In this document: in pieces, positions 37,101 to 50,494 of the stretch | How positions within the stretch are numbered: the stretch's first letter is position 1 | Layout: the number at the start of each line of letters is the position of its first letter | Assembly (NCBI GenBank): GCA_016806645.1 | Contig: JACSYO010001694.1 | Location: 1,860,001 to 1,924,000, forward strand | From: Ophiodon elongatus | Taxonomy: Eukaryota > Chordata > Actinopteri > Perciformes > Hexagrammidae | Direction of reading: 5' to 3' | Length of the DNA: 64,000 nucleotides | Position numbers and translations under genes: made by a program | Notes under the pieces: model-generated | What the model was told of the DNA's origin: nothing | Database searches by the model: none | What the model saw: the letters and a program-made list of their open reading frames with translations, nothing else

Positions 37101-39108
37101 GCTCTCATGGAAAATGAACCACCAAAGTCCAATTTGCAGATTTACTGCAAAATCTGTAATCGTTGCTAACTGAGGTAATTCAATGCCTCCCTTGAAATTT
37201 GGACGATGACTTAACACCATGTGAGACGACAGCATGTTTTAGCTTGTTTCCCAGGCTGTTTTTAGATGTGTTATGCTTGCGGGCATCAGTCATAATGCCA
37301 AGGTCATGGCTTCTAGATGGCTTTTCCACTATTAGACCTCATTATAGCTCATTAGGCCTCAGCTGCTTGTCTCTTCACCCCTCAAAACACACTCACACAC
37401 ACATTTATACACATATAACCCCTGATACAGATGGACAGATGGACAGTCACACATATACAATATACAAACACAAATACAGCAGCCCCCGTCAAACATACCC
37501 CTACCATGCCAAATGGCAAATAGCAGGGGCTGAGTGTTCCTAGAAACTGGTGTTTGGTAAATGGAGAAGGCTGGGAGTCAAAGAGCGGAGTGGGTGAGTG
37601 CAGCAGGTGATTTGGTTTCAGGTCCCACCGGGTGCATTCCCTCACTCTAAACCACAGGCCAAGGTACCACGGCTGTCTGGAAAACAAGATCATCAACAGC
37701 TCCTGACACACTGCTCCTGGGCTGGGAGCAGGAGGCCGGCGGGGTGAGCCATGGGGGCTGCCAGAGACCCGTCTCGGCCCAGTCAGGCTTTTTTCTGTCC
37801 CACCTCTCCGAGTGGCACAGTCCTCCATCAGAGCTAACACTTCTCTGCATGGGGCTCTGGCTTCTGCCATTAAAAACATCAACTAAACTTCATCTGCTTT
37901 CAAAGTATTTTGGGAAGACCAAATTGAAGATTGATGCAGGTTTCTGGAAATGTAGTATTGTCTCAGTTGTAGCTAATTATTAGTCGATGCATTCTGGTTC
38001 CTAATGATGACCAAAGAAACAGCTGATTAAAGCAGCAGTACTACAGTCAGGCTTGACAAATGTGTAGGGCAAAATTAAGGGATAACCTAGAACTTTTCTC
38101 TTATTTTCATCTTTCCTATCAGTAATACCAATATTATAAGTTTATTGGTCTTTTATTTGCATTGTAGTCCAATGGGGTGAAAAACACAAGCAGTCAGGTG
38201 ATCATACAGATTTTAAACACTCCCAGGTTAGACAAACCTTTTTGGAGGAGAACATCTAAGCAGATTGTGGAATTATTACCCAAACAGACAGATTACAGTT
38301 CAGATTATAACGAGCATTTCAGGTGCACTAAATTTGGGTTTTAGCTCTATCAAACCTGCCAATACATCTGACCGCTTGTGTTTTTTGTCTATTGACTTTG
38401 TTGCAGTACAATTTGAAGACAATAGTATCATAATGATAATACAAAAAAGTTGTAATAAAGGAAAACCATTCTTTAACATTCAACAGACACAGGGCCTTGA
38501 AGCTGTGTGCGAACATTTAATACATTCATATTTGTTTTTAAGTTAATAATATTTGACCAGGTAGATGAGCTGGTCAGGTTTAGACAAGGCTAATATAAGC
38601 CTAAAGGCTAGGCTAATAGTTAAAAGTGTAAACATTACTATTTCACCTCTTGCTCTTGGCTGACACCAGTACTGACCTACATACATGTACATCCTGACAG
38701 TTAAATGCTACATCCTGCCCTGTTTTCCACTAAGACAGGGGCAGGGGGTGCAGCTTCTTAGGCAGGGAGGGGTTGGTTAGTTTGACAGGTTCACGGGTCA
38801 GAAGTGTGGATGTCCTCCCCTGCTGGCAGCCATGTGCTGAGGTGTATCGGCCAGGAACGGGATGCTGAGAGGATGAGGAGAACTCAGCAGGAGGGGGACT
38901 TTTAGTGGAGGAAAGGCTTTTACAGTCAGTTAAACTGCAAGATGATAACAGTGGGAGATAAAGAAACATTAGCAACAGTGGCTGTCTTCAGGAAAAAAGC
39001 TACGAAGGATTTAACTCTGCATCTAGGAAATATTTAAGGATGAGGCAAACATTAAATCATTAAAGAATACAATAATGTTAGGTGTGAATGAAGGGATCAG
39101 TGAACTCT

Positions 39109-39111
<3 letters not shown>

Positions 39112-39195
<84 letters not shown>
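39112..39195. repeat. (TA)42 microsatellite
   Basis: About 84 bp of uninterrupted TA, able to extrude a cruciform and prone to length variation and assembly error. Confidence 0.97.
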
Positions 39196-39196
<1 letters not shown>

Positions 39197-40708
39197 AAAA
39201 TCAGGTCTGTTTGTCAAGTGATTTCACATTATAAAGGACTGTAAATTATCAGTGCATGACTCTTTGTGCATAACTAGAACGTCTTCATGTTCAAGATGTT
39301 TTGGGGCATAGTCCACTGGCTGTGAGCATTACTAGTTTGGTCAGTTAGGTTGAATAAAGAGGATTATTGTATTTGAGGATGATTTGTTGTGTGTTGGAAG
39401 AATGGACCAGCATGCAGGCGCTGATTTTCGAAAATCACAAAATTGACTCAGAAACATAAACAACTTTGCAATTTTTACCACTTAGATCAAAGGACCTTTG
39501 CACACAATTGATGAGAAACAACCTTCCAGTACCCAAAACACCAACCTGTCCTCCATTTTCCTGCAGAGTGAAAAACACAGGCCAACCTGTATGTTGTTTT
39601 CCTTACACCTTTAATACTCAGTCACATGCTGTCGGTGGCCAATAAGGGAATTAGTGCCACATTAACCCAGGTGGTATCCATCTCCCCTCGTTTGGAGCCA
39701 ATTGGTGGTCAAATGTACTTTGGCAAAAGATCAAATTTAAGATGAAATATACACTCTTAAGAGGCATAGGTAACACATATGGGAAGTAGAGAAACAAGTA
39801 AACTTCCCCCTTCTTTCGAACTTACTAATGTTAACTAACAGGAGAAATTACCCATAAAGATATTTTAAAGGGGAAGCGCAGTTCTTCCTCCTAAAAGATC
39901 AGACAGGTCAGAGAATTAAAGTCCCCCAATGGAAAAACCTGTGTAAGCAGAAAGACTTAACACAAGTGAACAAGCATTTCTCAAACATCACAACTTCACG
40001 GCTCATATAAATGATCAACAGATGAGCAAGAGGAATGTGCACCTTCCTCTCAGCATGCACACCAACATTGACTCAAGGAATTTATATCTTGGAAGTGGAA
40101 ATAATAGGCTCTATGACAGAGATCATGACTTTAGAGTAAAATTAATGAAAGGGAAAGCTTAACATGCAGCAAACAAGACCTATTTAATTCCCACGGTGAA
40201 CATATTGGATACAAATTGCCTACATTGTGAACATATTGATATGCTGCCTTCACCGTCTGTTTCTCTAACACCTGCGGTGGTTACAGATGCCAGCTAGCTC
40301 ATCCTATAGAGCTGCATGCTGCTTCACCGTTTACATCTAATAATTATATAATCAAGAAGAGTGACATCTTATGTTCGGGAATATGCAGTCAGTGTGCCTT
40401 GCTTAAGGAATCCAAAATATGACTCTTTTTTTTATAAAATTCCACTCACATTAATACACCTCAACGGATTCTACAGTGAGGGAACTTCTTAGTGTATTAG
40501 TCAATGGATAATATCTTTTTTTCTGAACATGCTATTGACAGGTACAGCTATTGTTTCCTATGTCCTAATGTTTTATGCTCAAGAACATGTGCTTGTAAAC
40601 CACCCTTAGCTTTAAATTCAACTTCGGTAATCTCATCCTCTCTTCTTTTGTGATCTGCACTAGGTGGCAAATGGCAAGAGGTTTGTTGTATAAGAAAGCT
40701 GGAGTATA

Positions 40709-40787
<79 letters not shown>

Positions 40788-41989
40788 GTGCACTTAGATA
40801 GTTGTATAGATTAATATCCCCTACATATAACCCAACTATTGTAAATCTCTGTTCCATCTCCCCTCCCGTCACTGTGGAGTATCGGATATGGGCCCAAACT
40901 ATTTATGGAGCTACAATGGTGCTGTCAGGGGGGCTGAAAAAATGAAGCTTCATTCTGTGGCTGGGAGGCTTTGATGGCTCGCCTCTTCTGCTGCACATGT
41001 TCCCTCAGCCTGATGCTGTTAACCCCGAGCTATACAAGGCTGTCCTATACACTGCATGGCCATAACTCAGCTCGCTAAGAGGCTGTAAGAGTTTAGGTCC
41101 TGTATGAATTCAGCAAAAGTTGATAACATAACTTTACGTGTCTAAGAGATCCTTAATCATGGGGATATTTTTTGTACAGACCTTTTCTTTGTATTTTTAT
41201 GTATTTTTTGGGTGATATGCTGTTGATAAAGCGTGAGTCTCTGCAGCCATTGCTCTTTTGCACTAGGGCATGGTGGCAATCACTGCTCATACTAAATAAT
41301 TAATGTTTGAAGGAACCGAGTAACAAGAATAAGAAAGAACAGAGGAAGAAAACTGCTGCTGTTGACTGTATATAGTAAATACCAAGATGACACAGACAAA
41401 CAAAGATCTGTGATACACTGACGGTGAGATGATTCCTATCTGTGTGAACTATCTTAACGTCATATCAGGTGGACTCTTCAAAGGTGATCGGAATGTCCTC
41501 TTCACACATTAGGTTTAATGACTACAGTCTCTGATTCACTGTCCTGAGTGTAGCGAACATTAGGAAGTGACCAGTTACATGATACCAGTACAGTATCCTA
41601 CCATAAATCATAGGTGCTTGTGCCCAAGGGACGACCACACAATGCCCAACATGCCGTGAACTCTCCCCCTCTCTGTGAACTTTCCCCCAGGGAGCCATAT
41701 CAGATGTTGCTGGTCCCATTGGGACACACAATGGTCCATATTAGCTGTCACTGTCAGCACGTCAGCTCAACAGATGAAGGATGGCAACTTTTGAAAAGAA
41801 AGGCATTGTACTTCACACTCTGGGGAGGGAACTCTTAATACACTCACAGTGGTATTGATGTGAATTGATGTGAAGAATTGAGAAAATATACCTTGTACCT
41901 CGAACCTTAAAAATCAATGCATTCTAAGAGTGGGTACATTTTACACATTAGCGTTGGTTTTAGGTAAACAGCGACCCCTGGCAGTTCAA
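39196..41989. other. noncoding sequence, no gene seen
   Basis: Only short frames, none with a recognisable product. AT-rich apart from moderately GC-rich 40860-41060 and 41610-41720. A long TG tract (40713-40790) is listed separately. Confidence 0.55.
40713..40790. repeat. (TG)n microsatellite
   Basis: A 78-bp TG run with one CG interruption near its end. It could form Z-DNA. Confidence 0.97.
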
Positions 41990-42540
41990 TCAGGAGGAAC
42001 GAGTCAGATGAATAAAAGGTAATTGTTTATTATTAACAGATGATTTGGGATGATAAAGTCTTGACAGAGTCTTTGACACTTGGACTCAACAGGGATATGT
42101 GTAATGGAGGGGCGTCTGCCTGAGCAGCAGCATGATAATCCCCCCCGTAGATGGTGGTGGTGGTGGGTGATGAGGCTGATAGAATGATGAGTTGATGAAG
42201 CTGATGAAGCTGATGAAGCTGATGAATCTGTGAAGACCGGGTGGAGAAGGGGAGGTGGAGGTGCATAACAGCAACATGAACGTACTGAAGGTAGGAAGAC
42301 AATCATATTTAAAAAGAGACAGCAGCAAGATGATAGGCTAACGATGTAATTGTGTCCTGCGATTGGATAGAGGAGACCAGCTGATAAGAACAGCTGATAT
42401 CATGATTGACTGCCCCGAAAAATGACAGCAAGGAAATTACGAGTAAGCATATACATGAGTGGAGTGAATGGCTGATGTATGATAAATAAACTACAGGTCT
42501 AGGCATGCTAGAGTATATTATTCCTGACTGAACATGATTG
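41990..42540 (-). mobile_element. candidate LTR-like or mobile promoter segment
   Basis: Read on the minus strand, elements occur in the order of a solo LTR: CCAAT (42362-42366), a TATA-like TTTAAATAT about 50 bp on (42306-42315), a transcribed part with a 9-bp tandem repeat, and AATAAA (42026-42031) about 280 bp later. I could not define TG/CA ends or a target duplication, and no retroviral genes are adjacent. It may instead be unique promoter-like DNA or another repeat class. Confidence 0.3.
42193..42228. repeat. 9-bp tandem repeat (TGATGAAGC)n
   Basis: Nearly four head-to-tail copies of TGATGAAGC, the last diverged. In the minus frame it would read as repeated His-Gln-Leu. It follows GGT/GAT-rich imperfect triplets (42150-42170). 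Confidence 0.92.
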
Positions 42541-45500
42541 CGTTATTTCTTTACAAATATTTTATTATTTTACACTATGGCTGCCCTTTCAGTACTTGCC
42601 ATTGTAATCTAACCATATGTATTTTGCTGCAAACCTGTTCTTCTACATGAGGCCTATTAGAGCTCATATAGTCGAGAAAAAGTACCTTCTAGACTTATTA
42701 TTCAGCTTAAAAATAAATAAATACAAAACATTTCCGTCTTCATTTTTCTAACTCAGGGCTGTAGAAAAAGGTTCAAAAGAGGGAGGGGGCTTTGATAACT
42801 AATAACCTAATATTTGACTGGGGGGTATTTGTTGGGACAGGGCTCTAAGGTTGTTGAGTGTATAGCGTCAGCGAGTGGCATGTTTGGTGACAAGAAAAGA
42901 TAGTGCAGCAACATCTCCCCGTCACGCCAGGTGTCAGTGATATTTCTTATCTTGTGAAAGTCCATGTTGAAAGATACTTGTACACCTGCGGCCATGCAGC
43001 TCAATTCAACACTTTGAAACTTTAATTCTCACCGCTTGTACTAATGTTCCAGGTAAAGTGAAACCTCATACTCCTCTGTTCTGTTACAACTAAAGTTAGG
43101 TGCAGATGCATTTTCCAGATCTATGACAGAAATGATCTGCCATCTCACTGGTTATGTGTGTGCGCTCATTCAACTCACGTGTTAAGTGCAAGTGTTTGAG
43201 TGTGTCTGTGTGTATGTGTGTGCGTGTGTGTGTGTGTGTGTGCAGCAGCTTAGCGGGTGTGAGATGGCTATCTGGGGCCATACATCAGGCCTGGTGAAGC
43301 AGTAGGCCCGTGTAATTATCAGGTCTCAATGGGACGCTGTGTTATTTTTGCCCAGGGTGAGATGCTTATCTGGCCCTGTCAGCAGCCACCTGGATGGATG
43401 AGCCTCGCTCCTCAGAGCACCGGGCTCACCTTCCCTCTGCGCCAAAGACAAAGTGGCCAACTTCTCCTAAGCAGGCCACCGCTACCTCAGCTAACGTACA
43501 AGACAAATCAGCTCAGCCAAAAGAGTGACACAGCCGTGGCTGAGAGCAAGTAATAAGTACATTTAGACTGATTTATCAATTAATCCTTTCATTCAAATTT
43601 ACATATCAACTAATCAAGATAATCCGTCTCTAAAACTTTGTTTTAATGTGTTCTTTTTAATTCGATGAATAGTAATTTGATTTCAATCTAAATTCATTGC
43701 GGTGTATTACATTAAATTAATTACAATGATTGATGAATAAATATGTTTATTCAATTTGAATTGTTCAAGTTTAATAAAATTCTCCTTTTTTTGTCATGGT
43801 TATTACTTCGAGGGTTGTTGGGCGTTTGATGGTCTACGGTGTTGCAGATTGTTTTTCTTTGAGAGGATCTTGGTAAAGAATTAATATATGCCAAACACAC
43901 GTGTAGGTATTGAATTGTAACATTGTAACAATGACAGAAATCCCTAAAGCCAAACCACTAATGTGGCAACTTAAAAGCATTAAAGTTTTCAAAACTTTTG
44001 AAATGAGGACTGTGAGTATTCTACTGAGACGTCTTAGAGCAGTTAAAATGGTAAATAGCAAAACACTGACTACATCCGTAACTTTGATAGCTGCTGATAA
44101 TCTGACCACAGCTGTATGGGTTCTATGGCACAAGGATCATTTTAAGTGGCTATTGTCTTGTCATATTCTATTATATCACACCATTATATTGTGTTGTATT
44201 GTTTTCTTTCTGTCTAGATTTTAATGGATTTCCTTTTCAATGGAGCCTTCAAACCTACTTGTGTATGAAACTAGAAGAAGCATAAATCTGCTCTCATCAG
44301 CCTCAAACTACAGTTTTGCTGGTGTGGGTGATCACTTTTGTTTATGAGTCTTTACACAGCAATATCACTGAAGTGTATTCTGCTGCCGGCCCATAATCAT
44401 TTTTCTTTGCTGAGTGTCTTTGTTGTGGTTTATGCAAACACTGGGGGGAATTTAGGAAGTGTTCCGAAAATTAATCTGCCTCTAAACTCTGTGAATTATC
44501 TTTTACTGGATCACACAAACACACATACAAATACACAGTAAGACAAATATACAAGCACGCACAAGAACATGAACACTGTATCTGTATTCAGTGAGCTGCG
44601 GGCAGTTTCCTATTATTTTTCCCCTGCAGTCTACCGGTGAACATGAATTTATTTGGTCCACTGATCAAAAGATTAAAAGCGTCAAGCCTCGTGTGTGTTT
44701 GGGATACAGTGTCAGTTTGAGCACAATTTACGGCCAGGAAAAGCTTAAGGAAACATTTTGACAAAAGAAAAAAAAAAAACAGTAACATTGTTTGATAGTT
44801 ATCCTGCTGGTGGCACAAAGGTTTGATATGTCTCTCAGCACCAAAACAGTAGTCTTTTTATGATTGGTCTTATCCTCGACCAAAGCCTTTTCCTACAGTT
44901 TTTTCCCCGTTGTTCATCCAGTGTTGGAAAGGTTACCTTCATTATGCAGTGCGGGGGATCTGAAATAAACTATTCTCCTGCACACCTTTCAACACAGATG
45001 TTTTGTGGACAATGTTTAATGTTGAACAAAGGAACATGTTTGTTGCTTTAAAGACAAACAAAAAAGAAAATTAAAAACACTTTTATTGCATTTATATATA
45101 GGTGTAACACAGCAACAAAACATCATTTAAGAAAACCAAAATTAGCTTTTTATAAAATGAGAATGTTGTGATTTTGTTGCTTTGACAAGACTAGTACTAA
45201 CACTTTGAGCTGCTTCTACATCCTCTTTCTTTGTGGTAGTCAGGGTTGGAACCTGCTTAAAATTCTACCTGCGTTTTCAGACAGAACACAAGTAGAAGTG
45301 AGAGGGTGCATGATTGCATACAAAGTCAATGAAAAGATGTGATCAGATGTTATTTGACACGAGTGAAAAACAGCCAACTTTCAGTTGGTACATTGGCTGT
45401 TTAGGGCAAATAAACACAAATGGTCCAGTATTCAAAATTATGCAGAAGACACAAGGCTTTCTGTTTCATGGTACCAAGACTAAGAGTCTACAACCACATT

Positions 45501-45587
45501 AGTTGCTCATGCCGTAGCCTATGTACACAGCAGTGCTGATGTTTATCTGCTGTCATGATTGCCACATTCACCTTAGTGTGATTTTCT
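42541..45587. other. noncoding sequence, no gene established
   Basis: The part 43250-43500 is GC-richer and could be a conserved noncoding element: it has several GATA-type motifs and a TAAT core near 43315. The part 43550-43800 is very AT-rich. Frames of 99-104 codons at 43834-44224 lie on opposite strands over the same bases and show no family. Confidence 0.5.
43198..43242. repeat. (TG)n tract
   Basis: An imperfect TG run of about 45 bp with CTG, TATG and CG interruptions. Confidence 0.93.
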
Positions 45588-45920
45588 GAAAAGCACTAAA
45601 CTCAAAATCCATCTTAGGTTAATAAGAATGTAATTTTTTCGGTATTTTGTCATTACCCAAAGTGTTGGATGAATTAAAACTTGTATATAATTTGTTATAA
45701 TTTAAAATGTCCTGTGCACCAAATTTCATGGCAGTCAAATCCATCAAGTTGTTGAGATATTTCACTTAAAAAGAAAATCAACCTCAGGGTGGCGCTAGAG
45801 GTAAAGTATTTGGGTCACAAAGTCAGTAGGATTTATCTTCTGGGGACCATGAATGTTTCTTTGTGATTTCATGAAAGTGCATCCAATAGTAGTCGCGATA
45901 AATCAGTTTGGAATAAAGTT
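45588..45920 (-). repeat. family A dispersed repeat
   Basis: The reverse complement carries, in order, GATTTATCGCGACTACTATT-like sequence, ACAAAGAAACATTCATGGTC, GTCAGTAGGATTTATCTTCT on the plus strand, CCTCTAGCGCCACC, and a stretch matching 3990-4100 of the plus-strand copy (ATTCTTATTAACCT against ATTCTTATCAACCT). The family relationship is therefore visible within the window. Noncoding. Confidence 0.68.
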
Positions 45921-46970
45921 GTGGAACAACCAATTTCCCGAAAGCCGGAAGCATGGCTAAAAAGTAATTCACTTTCAGTACAATAGTGTAATTCCATTAC
46001 ATTCAACCACCCAAAGACTCAAATGGAGTCTTAAATGGATGTATCCACATAACAGCACAACTTATTATTAGACAACATTTCAGTTCAAAGGCTCAAATCA
46101 AAGGCAGGATCATCTAACATAAGCCTGTGTTACAAAAGCAATTTCTTTGTAATGTGCAACAGTGCAGTGCATATTTTGAGATAGTATCAGCAATTTGCTT
46201 AATCTTCTACTATGATGCAGTGTCAGAAATTAATCCTTCTACTTTCACTACAGACCGCACAAATATCTCATCATGAAAACTCATAACAGATCAAACAAGC
46301 TCAGTGTGAATGGCATCACTTCTACTTGTCTTGAGCTGTTTTTCATTTTAAATCCGCCTGTTTTGAATGACGAGAGACATCTGCTGCCGGAGTAACATCT
46401 TTTAAAGTGACTGAAGAAAAACAGATACATCAAATACCCAAAGGAACAAAAAAGAAAACAGTTAATTAAAGTGATTTCTTCACATAATTAGTTACATATA
46501 GTTTGTATATGTGCAAACACTGCAAAATGTGTGCCATCCCTCTTCTTTGTCGTGTAACTGAGAAAAACTGAGTGCTACAGTGACACTGACTATTGTTGCA
46601 TTTCTTAGCTTTTAACCACTCCATTAGGCCCAGATAACCTCTGCCTGGTGGACCCTAGCATCTTAAAACCCTGTGACCCCGCCCTTGACCTTTGACCCGA
46701 CCCCCTCCTCCCTGGGTCCAAGAAGAGACTGCTGAGAAGAAGTGGTGCTCTCCCAGCGCCTCGCAGGGAGCTAGAGTTACTGGAGCATGTGGATTCATTA
46801 ACAAATATCTGTCTGTTTGCTGCAGTAATGAGTAAGGCAGCAATTTAAAGTAGAGTGAACAGCCGCCCGGAATCTAAACTAGCGGGACAGGCTGCTGGTG
46901 TCAATCAAAAGTCGAGGTTCACCAACAGGGCATCTCCAGTCTACCTGTTTCCATCAGAACTAATAACATA
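45921..46970. other. noncoding sequence, no gene seen
   Basis: AT-rich to 46600, then moderately GC-rich to the hAT-like element. Frames do not exceed 62 codons. No repeat landmark recognised. Confidence 0.55.
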
Positions 46971-46978
46971 GTCATGGG

Positions 46979-47225
46979 CAGGGCTGTAGTACTGGAGTCT
47001 GGTCTCTAGACCAGTTTTTTGATCTCTTGCAGCTTGTTAGACTCGTCTCGGGTTCGGCTGTTGAGAACTGGTCATTCCCTATATGCATTCAACAGTGGTG
47101 CAGCACCACTGCTAAAGGAATAAAAGGAGCACCTGCTGTCCAATACATCTGACCAGAAAAAGGAGACCTGCTCACCCCTGTTTACTCTAAAGAGCCCTCT
47201 CTGATTTGCAGTCTCTCTCTCTCTC

Positions 47226-47277
<52 letters not shown>

Positions 47278-47866
47278 AAGTCTTGCAGTCTGCACCACAA
47301 GCAATAATGGACTAATTCATATGATAATAATCAGATGAATCAGTTTCCTACCAGAAATAGCCTACTTGTGTATTACAAATAGCCTGTAAGGGGAACAAAG
47401 GGATAAGTAGTTTTAACAGTAAATGTACAGCACCCATGATATTTGCATCAATCATAAATAACTAAATTGAAAATACAAATTTAATACATTTTTTATTTCC
47501 CTGCTTGTGGGCATATTGGGGGTGATCCGGGGGTAAAAATGTCTGTGGAAAATACCTGATCAAATTCAAGATGTATTAATTAATTGAACATTAGATTGCA
47601 ATGGTCCTCAAACCTAAATTCTATGCATTGATTAGTTTGATGTTAGAAGATCAATATTGTCTGTAGAAAAAATATTTTTGTCTATATCCTAAGTACTATA
47701 TTAGCATAGGAAAGAAACTATTGCCTATTATGATCTGGAACCGGACTCAATTTGCTCTGGACTTGGTCTTGACTTGGATTTTGACTGCCTTTGGACTTGG
47801 TCTTGACTCAGACTCAACTGTATCTGGCTCTCGGACTCCATTAAGTTGGTCTTGACTACAGTCCTG
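46979..47866 (+). mobile_element. hAT-like non-autonomous transposon, complete ends
   Basis: The left end CAGGGCTGTAGT (46979-46990) is inverted at the right end as ACTACAGTCCTG (47855-47866), with one mismatch in 12. Both sides carry the same 8-bp flank, GTCATGGG (46971-46978 and 47867-47874), a perfect target-site duplication of the length made by hAT transposases. The subterminal parts are rich in GACTC/GGTCTTGACT motifs, especially at 47755-47855, which could be transposase-binding repeats. The interior (888 bp in all) has no coding frame of note, so it would depend on an enzyme encoded elsewhere. A CT-tract unit shared with 54.6 kb is nested inside. Strand is arbitrary. Confidence 0.85.
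47138..47276 (+). repeat. unit with (CT)n tail, left copy of an inverted pair
   Basis: A 73-bp unique part (47138-47210) beginning GTCCAATACATCTGACCAG is followed by a 66-bp CT tract (47211-47276). The reverse complement of 54684-54757 matches the 73 bp with a single difference (47208, G against T), and that copy also leads into a long GA tract. This copy lies inside the hAT-like element and the other does not. Confidence 0.93.
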
Positions 47867-47874
47867 GTCATGGG

Positions 47875-50494
47875 TTTGAGTGTTCCAGAAAAAACATAGA
47901 CATAGTGGAGTGATAAGCCTTGACATATGAATGAGAGGTCAGGGGAGAGAGAGGAGACACATGGGGCTCTCACACCCCCTTCTGGTCAGGAATAGTAACA
48001 GCAGGACCTTAGTAACAATTAAATAAAAATCTGCATTAAAGCTGTACGAAAATACCAGTTAAACTCCGATGAAAGAGAATACATGTGGGTACATTTTCTT
48101 TTATTCTTGGCAGAGTTTTTCTTTCCAGACCACAACCATCCTGCAGAGCAGTTTGGACCCAGTTGCCTTTTGTACCCAGCAGTTTATACAGTGGCCTGAT
48201 GTGTGATGTGTTGTGTGACTATATGGTGTCTGGATGCATAATTAAACTCTGATTTTGCAACACTACAATTTTGTAGCAGAAATGTTTGTTTCCTGGTTTC
48301 AAATATGGAAGCCAATTACTGACATTTGGAAATAACAAAACAACCTAAGCTTTTTTTTTTTTACTCCTCACATGAATTATGTTGTGCAACCGTTGTATTA
48401 TATGTAGTAATTCTCCAATAGGGTTGTTATGCAGTGAAGTGAGGCCTGTTCAGTCTGTCAGCTGCGCTCGGGATGGGACGCCAGAGTATTTCATCTCAGC
48501 ACGGACAGACGGACGAGCAGACAGATGGACAGACTGATGGAAGAGCTGATGAAGCGCGGTGGCCAATGAACCATCGAACCCAACTTGCCTGGCTTTACAA
48601 ATCCAGCGATGCATGCTGGTGCTGATCTGGACCCCTGCTAGCTTGTATTTAATTCTTTTGGCATGTAGATGCGTGTCAAAGCGCATTGTCTGTGCATTTG
48701 TGTTACATTTTAAGCATGCACATGCATCATTGTTTGAGTGAATGATGAATAAATGCACACTTGTATTTGAGCCTGCACATGCACACATATCTCTCAACAC
48801 ATCTCTCTGTGTACCTGCTGGCCTGCTTCTGTGTTCAGATGTGCTGGTGTGCCATCTGATCAAAGCCCTGTTAAGCCCAGGGGGAGCCTAGCATCCCCAC
48901 ACAGCCTTGGAGCTGCAGCAGTGACCTTTGCAGAATAAGTGTAAACAGCTAAGGGCAACAAGTGTTTCGATCAGACAAACAGATAGCAGCTGTGAACAAG
49001 GACTTTGGCTCATAGTTTCCTATCAGATAAACTGGACATGTGGTGCTAGCAGGGAGGGTAATACAACATGAAGCCCCAACTTTCTGGATTTCTATGGTTT
49101 ATTTAGCAGAGCAGCTTGGCTTTGACATAAATTTGTGTTGTTAGTGTTCCCATAATTTGATGCAATAGATATTAAGCGATTAGTTTGAGGCTCATCCAGC
49201 GTGACATTAGTTAATTTTGTAGTTTGTCTGTGGAAAACCTTAACCTCAGTTAAACCTGTTTTAGTTCTTCAAATGTTAGTTTTTTTAAGTTATCTTTTTT
49301 TTAAAGAGTTGTGAAAAGCACATTTTTTGCTGTGTTCCTACGCTGTTTCATCCTATTTAAACACTTAGAACACTTTTCTGAGTTGTATATGCTGGAACAG
49401 AGCTGCCAGAGAGACAGGCAATCACACATGCCCATGGGGAATTTAGATTTCTCTCCGCTTAATTTGCATGTTTTTGGATTGAGGAAAAATATAAGACAGG
49501 GAGAACAAACACACTCCATACAGGACCAGGAATATATTTTGGATAGTTTTTGCTATGAGTGGGATTTATATTTGACACAAGATAGTAAGTGCAGTTTTTG
49601 ATGTATAGTTCAGTTTAGGATTTTAAAAACAGCCACATTGCATCACTATACGGTTGTATCATACGTGATCAGTCCTTAAGGTGCTTTCCCTATATTTCCA
49701 CAGTAATTCTTAGTTCACTTTTAGAATGATGGCATCCTATGCACGTACCTCTAACTGTAATTTCATCCAGGTGACTTCCATTTTGTTTTGTCGTGCTACT
49801 GAAATGGAAAGAGGAGAAGAAGACTAATCAACTTTATATGTTGTCTTCACTCTCAACACTCTCTATTGTCATCATAAATCCCAAGCAGCCAAAGCTGACA
49901 TGTCACAGTTATTGCAGTCATTACGTGATATTTCAATAGTTGAAATGGTGAGCAAAGGCTTATGCTCAGTGGTAAAAGTACTGATAATGATTGCCATAAT
50001 TAGATTTTAATTATTTCTTAAAGGCTATCATTTATTGCAGCATTAAATATGAGCTAATGGTTTATTTTATGGACTGCATAGCTACGCTGTATCTCCTTAA
50101 CTCAAAAATATAAATCAAGCTTCGAGAAAGAACCACTGAGCCACTTGATGCTCATTGTTTTTTTTTTTTTTTAATTGAACAGACTCACATGATTTAATTG
50201 CTGATGGCTCCACTATGGCAATACTGTACTGAAACATTGATATTTTGAAACATGGGTACTTTTCACTGTGAATTATGTTTTGAATGTTGTCAGCCCATGA
50301 AATTGCCATTGTCTGTTGTCATCGGGAGCATAGATTTAAGGTGGCATGGCCCCACTATACATCTCAGTAGGTTGTTATCATCTACTGGTGAGCTGAATCA
50401 CTGCAGAGAGGTTCAAAATTGGCAGGCGGGAAACTTTAGTGGCAATGATAATTATGGGAGCAAAGGAGGAAGTCAGGTGACGCAGTATAAATGT
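47875..50494. other. noncoding sequence, no gene established
   Basis: The 137-codon minus frame (48450-48863) is cysteine/histidine-rich by chance and has no recognised domain. T-runs lie at 48351-48362 and 50158-50172. No repeat family recognised. Confidence 0.5.

Larger units (their letters stand above)
33263..39111. other. noncoding sequence, no gene established
   Basis: No supported coding region. The part 37600-37880 is the most GC-rich here and stays open on both strands (166-codon minus frame at 37382-37882), but no protein family is evident. The part 35380-35620 is also GC-richer and may be conserved noncoding DNA. The rest is AT-rich unique sequence, apart from the telomere-like run and the family B copy listed separately. 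Confidence 0.5.

Noticed and set aside
38760..38800. tRNA-like GGTTGGTTAG...GTTCACGGGTCA
   Set aside because: No matching acceptor or anticodon stems, and spacing does not fit A and B boxes.
48450..48863. 137-codon minus-strand frame
   Set aside because: His/Cys content comes from GT- and CA-rich DNA. No zinc-finger spacing.
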